Source of the DNA: Frigoribacterium sp. PvP032
Lineage (GTDB): Bacteria > Actinomycetota > Actinomycetes > Actinomycetales > Microbacteriaceae
Direction of reading: 5' to 3'
Assembly: GCF_017833035.1 (NCBI RefSeq)
Contig: NZ_JAFIBM010000001.1
Span: forward strand, 930,001 to 994,000
Length of the DNA: 64,000 bases
Shown piece after piece: positions 30,611 to 38,496 of this stretch. The position numbers were made by a program, and so were the translations under genes. Position 1 is the first letter of the stretch; the number at the start of each line of letters is the position of its first letter. The notes under the pieces are model-generated. The model saw nothing but the letters and a program-made list of their open reading frames with translations, was not told the origin of the DNA and did no database searches.

Positions 30611-30922
30611 CTACAGGTAGTTCTCGTAGTGCAGCCAACGATCGGCGCGGTGCGTCAACCCGGCAGCTCGAAGGTCAGGTTCTCGATCTCGTAGCGTCTC
30701 GAAACCGACGGAGGCGATGTCATTGATGAGCTGGTCCTGTTTGCGGTCGATCCCTGGCGTGTGGTCGCCCCGAATGGACCGCACCCACTCAAGAGCCTCA
30801 AGTAGCTCGATCACAGGCATTTCCCTGAAGCGTGTTTCTGCGTCTGGAGATTCTGGGGGCGCCTCATTGCCTCTCTTCGGCACACGACCGGGTCGAATCC
30901 TTCTGCTCACACGCGTGAGCAT
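30611..30922 (-). CDS. Hypothetical protein, 103 aa
   Basis: A basic N-terminus, then a helical region: MPVIELLEALEWVRSIRGDH, DRKQDQLINDIASVGFETLR, REPDLRAAGLTHRADRWLHY. ATG at 30922 with TAGCTG placed six bases before it. No family is recognised. Several codons end in A or T, unlike the neighbouring operons. Confidence 0.6.
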   Translation of the reverse strand: MLTRVSRRIRPGRVPKRGNEAPPESPDAETRFREMPVIELLEALEWVRSIRGDHTPGIDRKQDQLINDIASVGFETLRDREPDLRAAGLTHRADRWLHYENYL

Positions 30923-31382
30923 ATTCGTCAGCTACATGGGGGGAAGTAGCTAGCGCAACGCGCTTGTCAGAATCCGAAGGTGAAGGACCAATCGGGTGAC
31001 GCGGGTGGGTCGTGTGCGTCGATGGTTCGCTCCAATGCCAGAAATTGCGAGACGACTTCCAACCCCGAGTGTGTCAGGCGCGTATCCCGAGAGGGGATCC
31101 CTCCCCGAGCTGGGTTTCAGATTGATCAGTCAAAGCCGATGAGCTCACACGGCTCAGGGGAGCGGTCAGTGCTCGCGGGAAGCGAGCGTGCATCTACCCG
31201 CGAAGCGGCACCAATTGCTGCTCTTGGGCGCTTTAGCCGAATCGACCAAAGCACCCAAAAGCTCCGAAGGTCGATCACTGCAGAGCCCTCCCTGCTGCGT
31301 CCCGCTAGCCGATGCTCGTCCGGTTCGTCTTCAGAGTTCAGTACTGCTCGAAAGTTCACGTCGGCGCACGTACCGTCGAGGG
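30923..31382. other. Gene-poor stretch of about 460 bp
   Basis: No convincing gene; a minus-strand frame at 31126-31359 lacks start signals. The base composition is lower in GC than the flanking operons. The right end holds the -10 TACCGT (31371-31376) of the next gene. Confidence 0.4.
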
Positions 31383-31730
31383 ATGACCTTTCATGCCCGT
31401 CTCCAGCAGGCAGAACTCGACCTTCTCGAGGGGCCGGCTCGACGTGACGACAGGCATCTTGCGGCGGTTCTTCATGACGATTTTGTCGAGATCGGAAGAT
31501 CGGGCCGGAAGTGGTCGAAAGCTGAGATCATCGATGCGCTGCTCCAGGAGGTTGGTTCTGCCGATCTCGTTGTCGATGAGTGGGAGAGCACGCGTCTTTC
31601 GTCGACTCTCACGCTGTTGACCTACCGGCTTGGCGGTGCTGGGGAGCCACAAAGCAGGCACACTTCACTCTGGGACACGAGTGCGCCTCAGCCAGTCCTG
31701 CGGTTTCATCAAGGCACCCGAATCACCTGA
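31383..31730 (+). CDS. DUF4440/NTF2-like protein
   Basis: 115 aa: LQQAELDLLEGPARRDDRHL then AAVLHDDFVEIGRSGRKWSK is the classical DUF4440 opening, followed by strands with LTLLTYRLGG and a terminal RHTSLWD...PVLRFHQGTRI. -10 TACCGT ends seven bases before the ATG (leaderless). Many such proteins are uncharacterised ligand-binding proteins. Confidence 0.8.
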   Translation: MTFHARLQQAELDLLEGPARRDDRHLAAVLHDDFVEIGRSGRKWSKAEIIDALLQEVGSADLVVDEWESTRLSSTLTLLTYRLGGAGEPQSRHTSLWDTSAPQPVLRFHQGTRIT

Positions 31731-31763
31731 TGTGATCCATGGCAATTCCCATCCTCGTGGCTG

Positions 31764-32693
31764 TCAAGGGAGCACGATCACCTTGCCGGCGATGCGGCCT
31801 GCTGCCGCCTCGGCGTGCAGCGCCGGCAGCTCGGCCAGGGAGATGCGCCTGGTCACCTCGACCGTCAGATCGCCGGCGTCGACGAGGGCGCCGAGCTGCT
31901 CGAGGCGGTCGTGGTTCGGCCGCACGAACACCGTCGCGGCGCGGACGCCGCGCGATTCGTCGCCGGGGGTGGCGATGAAGGCGGTCGTGCTGACGACGAC
32001 GCCGCCGTCGCGCACGGCGGCGACGTCGGCCTCGAACTGCGCCGGGTCGAGCGGTGCCAGGTTGAGCAGCACGTCGACCTGGCCGTCGAGGGCGCCGATG
32101 ACGTCGGTCTCCGTGTGGTCGACGACCTGGTCGGCACCGGCGGCCCGGACTGCGTCGGCGCTGCGGGGGCTCGCCGTCGCGATGACGTGGGCGCCGAGAC
32201 GCTTGGCGAGCTGGATCGCGTACTTGCCGACGACACCGCCGGCCCCGACGACGAGGAGGCGCTGGCCGGCCTGGAGACCGCCGTCGTCGACGAGGGCCTG
32301 CCACGCCGTAAGGGCCACGGACGGCAGGGCCGCCGCGTCGGCCAGGGGGATGCTCGTCGGGGCGGTGACGAGGGCGTCGGCCGGTGCGACGACGAACTCG
32401 GCGGCGCCTCCGTCGCGTTCCATCGGCAGGAAGCCGACGACCTCGTCGCCGACGCTCAGGCTCTCTACGCCGTCGCCGAGCGCCTCGATCGTCCCCGACA
32501 CGTCGTAGCCGGGCACATGGGGGAGCGCCACCGGGATGGGCAGGAAGCCGCCCCGCATGCCCGCATCGGCCGCGTTGTAGGCGGATGCTGCCACCCGGAC
32601 GAGCACCTCACCCGCCCCGGGAGCGGGCTGCTCGACCTCGACGTGCTGGAGGACCTCGGGTCCACCGATCTGCTCGAAACGCACTGCCTTCAT
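31764..32693 (-). CDS. NADPH:quinone-type oxidoreductase (zinc-free MDR family)
   Basis: 309 aa. MKAVRFEQIGGPEVLQHVEV is the typical opening, GYDVSGTIEALG and VGDEVVGFLP mark the GroES-like domain, and GAGGVVGKYAIQLAKRLGAH is the NADP-binding turn. No structural-zinc Cys cluster is present. It probably reduces quinones or enones. It is divergent from a MarR gene, with two operators in between. Confidence 0.9.
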   Translation of the reverse strand: MKAVRFEQIGGPEVLQHVEVEQPAPGAGEVLVRVAASAYNAADAGMRGGFLPIPVALPHVPGYDVSGTIEALGDGVESLSVGDEVVGFLPMERDGGAAEFVVAPADALVTAPTSIPLADAAALPSVALTAWQALVDDGGLQAGQRLLVVGAGGVVGKYAIQLAKRLGAHVIATASPRSADAVRAAGADQVVDHTETDVIGALDGQVDVLLNLAPLDPAQFEADVAAVRDGGVVVSTTAFIATPGDESRGVRAATVFVRPNHDRLEQLGALVDAGDLTVEVTRRISLAELPALHAEAAAGRIAGKVIVLP

Positions 32694-32712
32694 GATGATC
32701 TACTTCGTCATG

Positions 32713-32766
32713 TGCTTCGAGTTCGAAGCAATACCGTGAACGTAGCACTACTTCGAACTGGAAGCA
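32713..32766. promoter_or_regulatory. Two MarR-type operators
   Basis: Site 1, TGCTTCGAGTTCGAAGCA (32713-32730), is a perfect palindrome with a GT centre. Site 2, TACTTCGAACTGGAAGCA (32749-32766), matches it at 14 of 18 bases and ends just before the MarR -10 box. Both lie between the divergent oxidoreductase and MarR genes, so dual repression by the MarR protein is likely. Confidence 0.78.
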
Positions 32767-32783
32767 ACAGGTAAGCTCGGGAC

Positions 32784-33278
32784 ATGTCCGAACCCTCGCC
32801 CGCCCTCACGCCGGCCCAGCTCGCCGCCTACCTCGCCTTCACCGAGGTCAGCGCGCTCCTCCGGCCCTCGGTCGAGAAGCAGCTGCGGGAAGCAGGCGGG
32901 CTGAGCTACGTGCAGTTCCAGCTCCTCGCGCGCCTGGGCGATGACCCGGAGGGGCGTCAGCGAATGACGGATCTTGCGGACGGGGTGGTCCACAGCCGGA
33001 GCGGACTGACCTACCAGGCGCAGCTGCTCGAGCAGCGCGGCCTCGTCGTCCGTTCTCCCTCGCCCGACGACGAGCGCAGCACCGTGGTCGCCCTCACGAG
33101 GGCAGGCCGTGACGTCCTCGCCGAGGTCTTCCCTGGACACATCGAGACCGTCCGCGGTCTCCTCTTCGCTCCGGTGACGAACGACGACGCCGAACACCTC
33201 GCCCGGATCCTCGGCCTCGTGAGCACGCACCTCCGCGCCGCCCCGCCGCGCTCGGCGCGCAGGCGCACGTCGACCTGA
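32784..33278 (+). CDS. MarR-family regulator
   Basis: 164 aa. The winged HTH has LSYVQFQLLARLGDDPEGRQ, DLADGVVHSRSGLTYQAQLL and a wing SPDDERSTVVALTRAG. -10 TAAGCT ends seven bases before the ATG, so the mRNA is probably leaderless. Paired palindromes overlap this promoter and that of the divergent oxidoreductase gene. The ligand may be an electrophile or phenolic, but this is inference. Confidence 0.9.
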   Translation: MSEPSPALTPAQLAAYLAFTEVSALLRPSVEKQLREAGGLSYVQFQLLARLGDDPEGRQRMTDLADGVVHSRSGLTYQAQLLEQRGLVVRSPSPDDERSTVVALTRAGRDVLAEVFPGHIETVRGLLFAPVTNDDAEHLARILGLVSTHLRAAPPRSARRRTST

Positions 33279-33400
33279 GCTGTCAGCGCGAGGTCACCGG
33301 AGGCACGCTGCCCTGGGTCACCAGGTCCGGTAGGGGCTGGCACAGGAGAATTCATCTGATCGTCACGGTCTGAGGCTGGCCGAAGGCGCAGCATGGCCTG

Positions 33401-33574
33401 ATGGTCCTGCTGGCGTGCGTCGACGACGAGTGCGGGGGAGTCGGACTCAGCGCGGGGCGACCCGCTGTCCGTGACGCGCACGACCCCGACGCGCCTCACG
33501 AGGCCCTCTGCTCACTCTGTGGCCGATCCTGGGACGTGACCCCGTGGTCCGCGCTGGACGAGGTCGACGCGTGA
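33401..33574 (+). CDS. Zinc-ribbon-like miniprotein coupled to ChrA, 57 aa
   Basis: It opens MVLLACVDDECGG and later has ALCSLCGRSWDVTPWSA, so four Cys residues in two pairs (C-x4-C and C-x2-C) could bind zinc. The stop overlaps the GTG start of the chromate transporter (GTGA), which implies translational coupling. No family is recognised. A small leader or accessory role is possible. Confidence 0.5.
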   Translation: MVLLACVDDECGGVGLSAGRPAVRDAHDPDAPHEALCSLCGRSWDVTPWSALDEVDA

Positions 33575-34782
33575 GCTCGACCGGCGTCGCCCCCGGCCGC
33601 CGTGGGCCAGCCGGAGAGGTGGCCCGGGTCTTCGGCGTCCTCGGGCTCACGTCGTTCGGCGGACCCGTGGCGCACCTCGGGTTCTTCCGCTCCGCAGTCG
33701 TCGAGCGCCGCGGGTGGCTGACCGACCGTGCCTACGGCGACCTCGTCGCCCTCGCACAGTTCCTGCCGGGGCCGGCGTCGAGCCAGGTCGGCTTCGCGCT
33801 CGGCCTCGTTCGCGCCGGGCCGCTCGGGGCCCTGGCCGCGTTCGTCGCCTTCACGCTGCCGTCTGCCCTGCTGTTGTTCTTCCTCGCCGTCGAGGTGGGC
33901 AGGGTCGACGGGCCGATCGGCCGCGCCCTCGTCGCCGGCCTCGGCATCGGAGCCGTGGCGGTCGTCGCGCACGCCGTGACCGGGCTGGCACGGTCGCTGG
34001 CGCCCGACGCGGTCCGCGCCTCCGTCGCGGTCATCGCCGTCGCCCTGACGCTCGGGCTGCCGGGCGCGGTCGGGCAGCTCTCGGCCATCGCCGTCGGCGT
34101 GCTCACGGGGCTGGCGTTCTCCCGCCCCGCGCCAGGCTCGGATCACGAGCCCCTGCGCTTCCCTGTCCGGCGTCGCACGGGGGTGACGTGCCTCGCGGTC
34201 TTCGCCGCGCTGCTCGTCGGGCTCCCGGCGCTGGCCAGGATCACGGGTTCGGAGGCGGTGGCGCTCGTCGACGTCTTCTACCGCGCCGGCGCCCTCGTGC
34301 TCGGCGGCGGCCACGTCGTGCTGCCGCTGCTGCACACAGGCCTCGTCGAGCCCGGCTGGGTCAGCGACGAGGTCTTCCTCACCGGGTACAGCCTCGCGCA
34401 GGCCGTGCCCGGCCCGCTCTTCACGGTCGCGAGCTACCTCGGTGCCGTCGCCGACCTCGGCCCCGGAGGCGCACCAGGGTCGCTTCTGGCCACGCTCGCG
34501 ATCTTCACGCCGGGGTTCCTGCTGGTGATAGGCGTCGCGCCGTTCTGGAACAGCATCGGGTCGCACGTGGGCGTGCGGGCCGGGATGCGCGGGGCGAACG
34601 CCGCCGTGGTCGGGCTGCTCGTGGCCGCGCTCCTCGACCTCGTCGGCACGACGGGCGTCCTCGATCCCGGGCCGTTCTGCCTGGCGCTGGTGTGCTTCGG
34701 GCTCCTGCAGGCGTGGCGGGCACCTGCGTGGGCGGTCGTCGCCGTCGCGGCCCTCGGCGGCATCGTGCTCGGCCTCGCCTGA
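33571..34782 (+). CDS. chrA: Chromate transporter, ChrA family
   Basis: 403 aa from the GTG at 33571. It consists of two homologous CHR halves. The N-terminal one has FGVLGLTSFGGPVAHLGFFR then LVALAQFLPGPASSQVGFAL; the C-terminal one has ALVLGGGHVVLPLLHTGLVE then YSLAQAVPGPLFTVASYLGA. The family exports chromate (or takes up sulfate-like anions) across the membrane. The gene is coupled to the small Cys-rich gene before it. Confidence 0.9.
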   Translation: MSSTGVAPGRRGPAGEVARVFGVLGLTSFGGPVAHLGFFRSAVVERRGWLTDRAYGDLVALAQFLPGPASSQVGFALGLVRAGPLGALAAFVAFTLPSALLLFFLAVEVGRVDGPIGRALVAGLGIGAVAVVAHAVTGLARSLAPDAVRASVAVIAVALTLGLPGAVGQLSAIAVGVLTGLAFSRPAPGSDHEPLRFPVRRRTGVTCLAVFAALLVGLPALARITGSEAVALVDVFYRAGALVLGGGHVVLPLLHTGLVEPGWVSDEVFLTGYSLAQAVPGPLFTVASYLGAVADLGPGGAPGSLLATLAIFTPGFLLVIGVAPFWNSIGSHVGVRAGMRGANAAVVGLLVAALLDLVGTTGVLDPGPFCLALVCFGLLQAWRAPAWAVVAVAALGGIVLGLA

Positions 34783-34841
34783 CGGCCACGACCTGCCTCG
34801 CCGGGTGGGCGAACCGGACGAGATCCGACAGCCGACGCGGA

Positions 34842-35297
34842 CTACGGGAGCTGTGGGGGCGCGATCAGCTCGAGGAATCCACCACGGGCGCCTTCGAGGT
34901 AGATGATGCGTGTGCCGGCTCGGGCGCCACCAGTCATCAGGTGAGGTGTCCCGACTGGTCTCCAGCCGTGTCCAGCGCAGAGCTCGAGCACACGATCGAG
35001 GTCGGAGACCGTGAGCGCGATGTGCACGGTGCCGACGTGTGCGGGCGAGCCGGCAGACTCGAGCAGTCGGGGCGGGTCGTACTGCAGCAGCTCTACCCGG
35101 TGGGGGCCGAGTGTCACCGTCGCTGCGCGGATGACGGAACCGCGGACGCCGGTCGTCGCCGCCGTGACTTCCCCGTCGAGCGTGAAGGTGCGCTCGAGCA
35201 CGAACCCGAGACCGGAGCACCACATCACCAACGCGTCGTCGAGGTCGGCCACGGTGAGACCGGAGTGAGCGATGTCGGAGACGAGTGGTGATGCCAT
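34842..35297 (-). CDS. VOC/glyoxalase-family protein
   Basis: 151 aa from the ATG at 35297. Two beta-alpha-beta-beta-beta modules: IAHSGLTVADLDDALVMWCS with LERTFTLDGEV, and VHIALTVSDLDRVLELCAGH with IIYLEGARGGFLELIAP. His and Glu residues at module ends could bind metal. -10 GATACT with a six-base gap supports the start. Substrate unknown. Confidence 0.85.
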   Translation of the reverse strand: MASPLVSDIAHSGLTVADLDDALVMWCSGLGFVLERTFTLDGEVTAATTGVRGSVIRAATVTLGPHRVELLQYDPPRLLESAGSPAHVGTVHIALTVSDLDRVLELCAGHGWRPVGTPHLMTGGARAGTRIIYLEGARGGFLELIAPPQLP

Positions 35298-35395
35298 GAC
35301 ATCAGTATCGAGCTCCCACACGTCTGCCTGACGGAAGAGGATCCCGACACCCGATCGGCGGCCGGGCGCACCGGGGATGTGTCAGGCTGCCGTCG

Positions 35396-35935
35396 ATGAC
35401 GATCACGAGCTCCCCGTGGGGTCACCCCCAGCCTGAGCGGTCGCAGATCCACTTGGACGTCGTGCCCGAAGGTGTCCTGCACGGGCTGGCTACGGGCGAG
35501 TCGGCGTCGCTCCCCGTGCAGCACGTCTCGCCCTATCTCGCAGGGCCAGACTGCGTCGGGTTGTGGCGCATGAGGAGCCAGCAGATCAGAGAACGCCCCG
35601 GCGACGCAGCCTGGATCACTCGTCTGATCGTCGATCCCCGCGTCACGGTTCCCGTCGGACTGGCCGGATTCCACGGGGCCCCGGACGCGGCCGGCATGGT
35701 GGAGGTCGGCTACCGTGTGGACCCGGGGTTCCGGCGTCGAGGCTATGCACGAGAGTCGCTCGAGACCCTTCTCGCAGTCGCGCGGCGGCACCCGGACGTG
35801 CGGACTGTCCGTGCCACCATCAGCCCGGACAACGCGGCGTCACTCGAGCTCGTCGACAGCTACGGGTTCGTCGAGAACGGCGAGCAGTGGGACGAGGAAG
35901 ACGGCTTGGAGATCATCTTCGAGACGCCAGCGTAG
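35396..35935 (+). CDS. GNAT acetyltransferase
   Basis: 179 aa. The acetyl-CoA binding motif is EVGYRVDPGFRRRGYARESL (about residues 102-121), followed by VRTVRATISPDNAASLELVD and GFVENGEQWDEEDG. It resembles RimJ-like N-acetyltransferases. The substrate is unknown. Confidence 0.87.
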   Translation: MTITSSPWGHPQPERSQIHLDVVPEGVLHGLATGESASLPVQHVSPYLAGPDCVGLWRMRSQQIRERPGDAAWITRLIVDPRVTVPVGLAGFHGAPDAAGMVEVGYRVDPGFRRRGYARESLETLLAVARRHPDVRTVRATISPDNAASLELVDSYGFVENGEQWDEEDGLEIIFETPA

Positions 35936-36175
35936 GCAGCCGTCGTCGTCCAGGCGGCGTCCGCGGAACGATCGCCATCCGATGCGCGCCAGGATCTTCC
36001 CGGAGGTGCCGACCCGATCACGGACGCGGGATCGTCAAGGTCCCGGAGCGTGGCACGATCGGGACACGGCAGCGGTCGCCCCCGTCCAGATCGGGCAGGG
36101 ACACCGCCTCTTCGGGGAGCTGCCCAGCGACGTCGTACTCACGCGCAGGTCTCGGTGTCCACCGCGGGGATCGGC

Positions 36176-36298
36176 CTACGAGCGCTCCTCGGCATCCTTG
36201 ATGCCGGCTGCGACGGCACGCCGGATGACCCAGTAGAGCGCGTAGAGAAGGGCGCTCGTGATGACGGCGAAGAGGGCGGCGCTGGTCAACGGGTCCAT
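36176..36298 (-). CDS. 40-aa membrane miniprotein (paralogue of 13521-13643)
   Basis: It begins MDPLTSAALFAVITSALLYA and ends IKDAEERS; 34 of 40 residues match the array copy at 13521. The promoter is conserved too (TACGGT, six bases, ATG, and ACCGTACGAGGTGTCGT upstream on the plus strand). Just past its stop, the bases GTGTCC...GGGGATCGG (about 36152-36174) look like a worn array repeat. It is the only cassette-type gene outside the array. Confidence 0.75.
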   Translation of the reverse strand: MDPLTSAALFAVITSALLYALYWVIRRAVAAGIKDAEERS

Positions 36299-36371
36299 GG
36301 ATCAACCGTACGAGGTGTCGTCGGCCGCAGTTCACCTGGCTTCGCCGCAGCGCCGTCGCGGCGCTGCGGGC

Positions 36372-36896
36372 TCAGGAGCCGGGCAGCGTGACGGCGTACT
36401 TGAAGCCGACGTGGGAGTCGACGAAGCCGAGCCTGAGGTAGAACCGGTGGGCGTCTGTGCGAGCGGCGTCCGACGTGAGCTGCACGAGCGGCGCGCGGAG
36501 CTCGGGAGCCGCCTCCTCCACGACCCATCTCATGAGCGCGCCGCCGATGCCGGAGGAGCGCCGCGTGCTGTCGACCCTGACCGCCTCGACCAGCAGCCGG
36601 GTGCTCCCTCGCCTCGCCATGCCGGGGATGACCGTGAGCTGCAGCGTGCCCACCACCTCCCGGTCCGCGTCCACCGCGACGACGAGGTCGTTGCCCGCGT
36701 CGTCGAGGATGCGGCTCAGCGCCGACGAGTACGCGCCCTCGTCCTCCCCGCTGGCGACGTCGCCCCGGCCGGCGCTGACAGGGTCGTCGGCGAGCAGTCG
36801 CATGACGGCATGGAGGTCGCCGGGCTCAGCACGCCGGACGAGCACGTCTGCTCCGCGGGCGGACAGGACGACGGGCAGGCTCAGATCGCTGATCAT
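36372..36896 (-). CDS. GNAT acetyltransferase
   Basis: 174 aa from the ATG at 36896 with GGAG upstream; an in-frame GTG at 36917 would add seven residues. The fold has VVGTLQLTVIPGMARRGS, the acetyl-CoA loop VRVDSTRRSSGIGGALMRWV, and the C-terminal DAHRFYLRLGFVDSHVGFKY. It resembles PhnO/antibiotic-type acetyltransferases with an unknown acceptor. Confidence 0.88.
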   Translation of the reverse strand: MISDLSLPVVLSARGADVLVRRAEPGDLHAVMRLLADDPVSAGRGDVASGEDEGAYSSALSRILDDAGNDLVVAVDADREVVGTLQLTVIPGMARRGSTRLLVEAVRVDSTRRSSGIGGALMRWVVEEAAPELRAPLVQLTSDAARTDAHRFYLRLGFVDSHVGFKYAVTLPGS

Positions 36897-36952
36897 GGTC
36901 CATTCTCCGTCGGGCACGTGACGTGCGGGCAGTCTCGGCGGGTCAGCGCTGG

Positions 36953-37816
36953 TCAGCGCTGGTCAGCGAGCCAGGCCCTGATCGTGTCGACCACCTCGTC
37001 GAGGTGCGACTCGAGCAGGAAGTGCCCGCCGTCGACCAGCTCGACACGGGCGCCCGGGGCGTCGCGCTCGAACGCGCGCGCACCGGCGGCGGCGAAGATC
37101 TCGTCGTTGCGTCCCCAGACGGCCAGGACGGGGACGCCGGAGGTGCGGAGCCAGTCGTGCACAGCCGGGTACAGCTCGCGGTTGGTCGCGTAGTCGCGGA
37201 ACAGGTCGAGCTGCACGTCGCCCTGCCCGGGGCGGGCGAGGAGTGCGAGGTCGTGCTCCCACGCGTCGGGGTCGACCGTCGACGGGGCGGGCACCCCGTG
37301 GGTGTACTGCCACTCGACGGCCTCTCGACCGAGGGCTGGGCGGAGCGCGTCGCGGGTCTCGTCCGTCCGCTCGGCGGCGTCGGCCCAGATGCCGTCCCAG
37401 AAGCTCGGCACGAAGCCCTCCTCGTAGGCGTTGCCGTTCTGCGAGATGACGCCCGTGACGGCGGACGGGTCGGCGAGGGCGAGGCGCCAGCCGATCGGGG
37501 CGCCGTAGTCCTGCACGTAGACCGTGTACCGCTCGATGCCGAGCGTGGCGAGGAACCGCGCGGTCACCTCGGCGAGCGCGGCGAACGTGTACTCGAACTC
37601 GTCGGCCGACGGCGCGGACGAGCGGCCGAAGCCGATGTGGTCGGGCGCCACGACGCGGTAGCGGTCGGCCAGAGCCGGGATGAGGTGACGGAACATGTGG
37701 GAGCTCGACGGGTACCCGTGCAGGAGGAGCAGCACGGGTGCGTCGACGGGCCCTGCCTCCCGGTAGAACACGTCGAGCCCGTCGACGGAGACGGTGCGGT
37801 GGTGGACGGCGACCAT
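36953..37816 (-). CDS. Alpha/beta hydrolase, epoxide hydrolase-like
   Basis: 287 aa. HG loop: LLLHGYPSSSHMFRHLIP. Nucleophile elbow: VYVQDYG at about residue 108, with Asp as nucleophile. The cap region has a Trp/Tyr-rich stretch, and the late catalytic His is in LVDGGHFLLESH. Asp as nucleophile fits epoxide hydrolases or haloalkane dehalogenases. It is divergent from a CGNR regulator with an inverted repeat between them. Confidence 0.87.
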   Translation of the reverse strand: MVAVHHRTVSVDGLDVFYREAGPVDAPVLLLLHGYPSSSHMFRHLIPALADRYRVVAPDHIGFGRSSAPSADEFEYTFAALAEVTARFLATLGIERYTVYVQDYGAPIGWRLALADPSAVTGVISQNGNAYEEGFVPSFWDGIWADAAERTDETRDALRPALGREAVEWQYTHGVPAPSTVDPDAWEHDLALLARPGQGDVQLDLFRDYATNRELYPAVHDWLRTSGVPVLAVWGRNDEIFAAAGARAFERDAPGARVELVDGGHFLLESHLDEVVDTIRAWLADQR

Positions 37817-37818
37817 GT

Positions 37819-37848
37819 CTAACCCCTTTGGTTTGTTTTACTGGTTAG
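37819..37848. promoter_or_regulatory. Inverted repeat between the hydrolase and CGNR genes
   Basis: CTAACC (37819-37824) and GGTTAG (37843-37848) flank an AT-rich centre. The left arm starts three bases before the hydrolase ATG on its strand. It is a likely operator for the CGNR regulator. Confidence 0.55.
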
Positions 37849-37899
37849 GCGACGGTAGCATGAGTCCACGTGCCGAACGGTGCGGAGAGGACGGGGACG

Positions 37900-38427
37900 A
37901 TGCTCACGGACGAGGAGCTGCTGCTGGCCGTGCTCAACAGCGCCCCGGTGGTGGACGGCCGCCCGACGGACGACCTCGCGGGCGCCTCCGGTCGGGAGCT
38001 CGCCGTGAGCTGGGGCGGCGTCGGCACGGCCGACGAGGTCGCCCAGCTCCGCCGCGCCCGTGGGGCTCTGCAGGCCGTGATCCGCGGGACAAGGGCTGGG
38101 GCTGGGGCCGAGGCCGAGACCGGGTCCCCGGCCGTCGACGAGCTCGCGGCCGTCGTCGAGGGCGCCGTGCGCACCCCCCAGGTGACGCACGACGGCGTGC
38201 GCTGGGAGCTGCAGGCGGCGGACGACGATCGTCTCGCGACGGCCGCCGTGCTCGCGTGGTCGTCCGTGCTCGCCGACTTCCCGGGGCGGCTCCGAGCCTG
38301 CGCGAACGACGAGTGCAACCTGTTCCTCGTCGACCACAGCCGCCCCGGCACCGCCAAGTGGTGCTCCATGGCGACCTGCGGCAACAGGATGAAGGCACGG
38401 TCGCACGCCAGCCGCGCCCGCAACTGA
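37900..38427 (+). CDS. CGNR zinc-finger transcriptional regulator
   Basis: 175 aa from the ATG at 37900 (GGAGAGG upstream); an in-frame GTG at 37870 is an alternative. An N-terminal ABATE-like stress domain precedes the C-terminal zinc finger RACANDECNLFLVDHSRPGT then AKWCSMATCGNRMKARSHAS, which gives the family its name. It is divergent from the epoxide hydrolase-like gene and is probably its regulator. Confidence 0.9.
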   Translation: MLTDEELLLAVLNSAPVVDGRPTDDLAGASGRELAVSWGGVGTADEVAQLRRARGALQAVIRGTRAGAGAEAETGSPAVDELAAVVEGAVRTPQVTHDGVRWELQAADDDRLATAAVLAWSSVLADFPGRLRACANDECNLFLVDHSRPGTAKWCSMATCGNRMKARSHASRARN

Positions 38428-38496
38428 CCGGTCGTCCCGGCCCGCGGCGGAACGAGCAGACTGGGGCAGTCCTCCACGAAGAAAGAAGACTCCCTC

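Noticed and set aside
31126-31359. 77-aa minus-strand frame
   Set aside because: No start signal and composition not protein-like.
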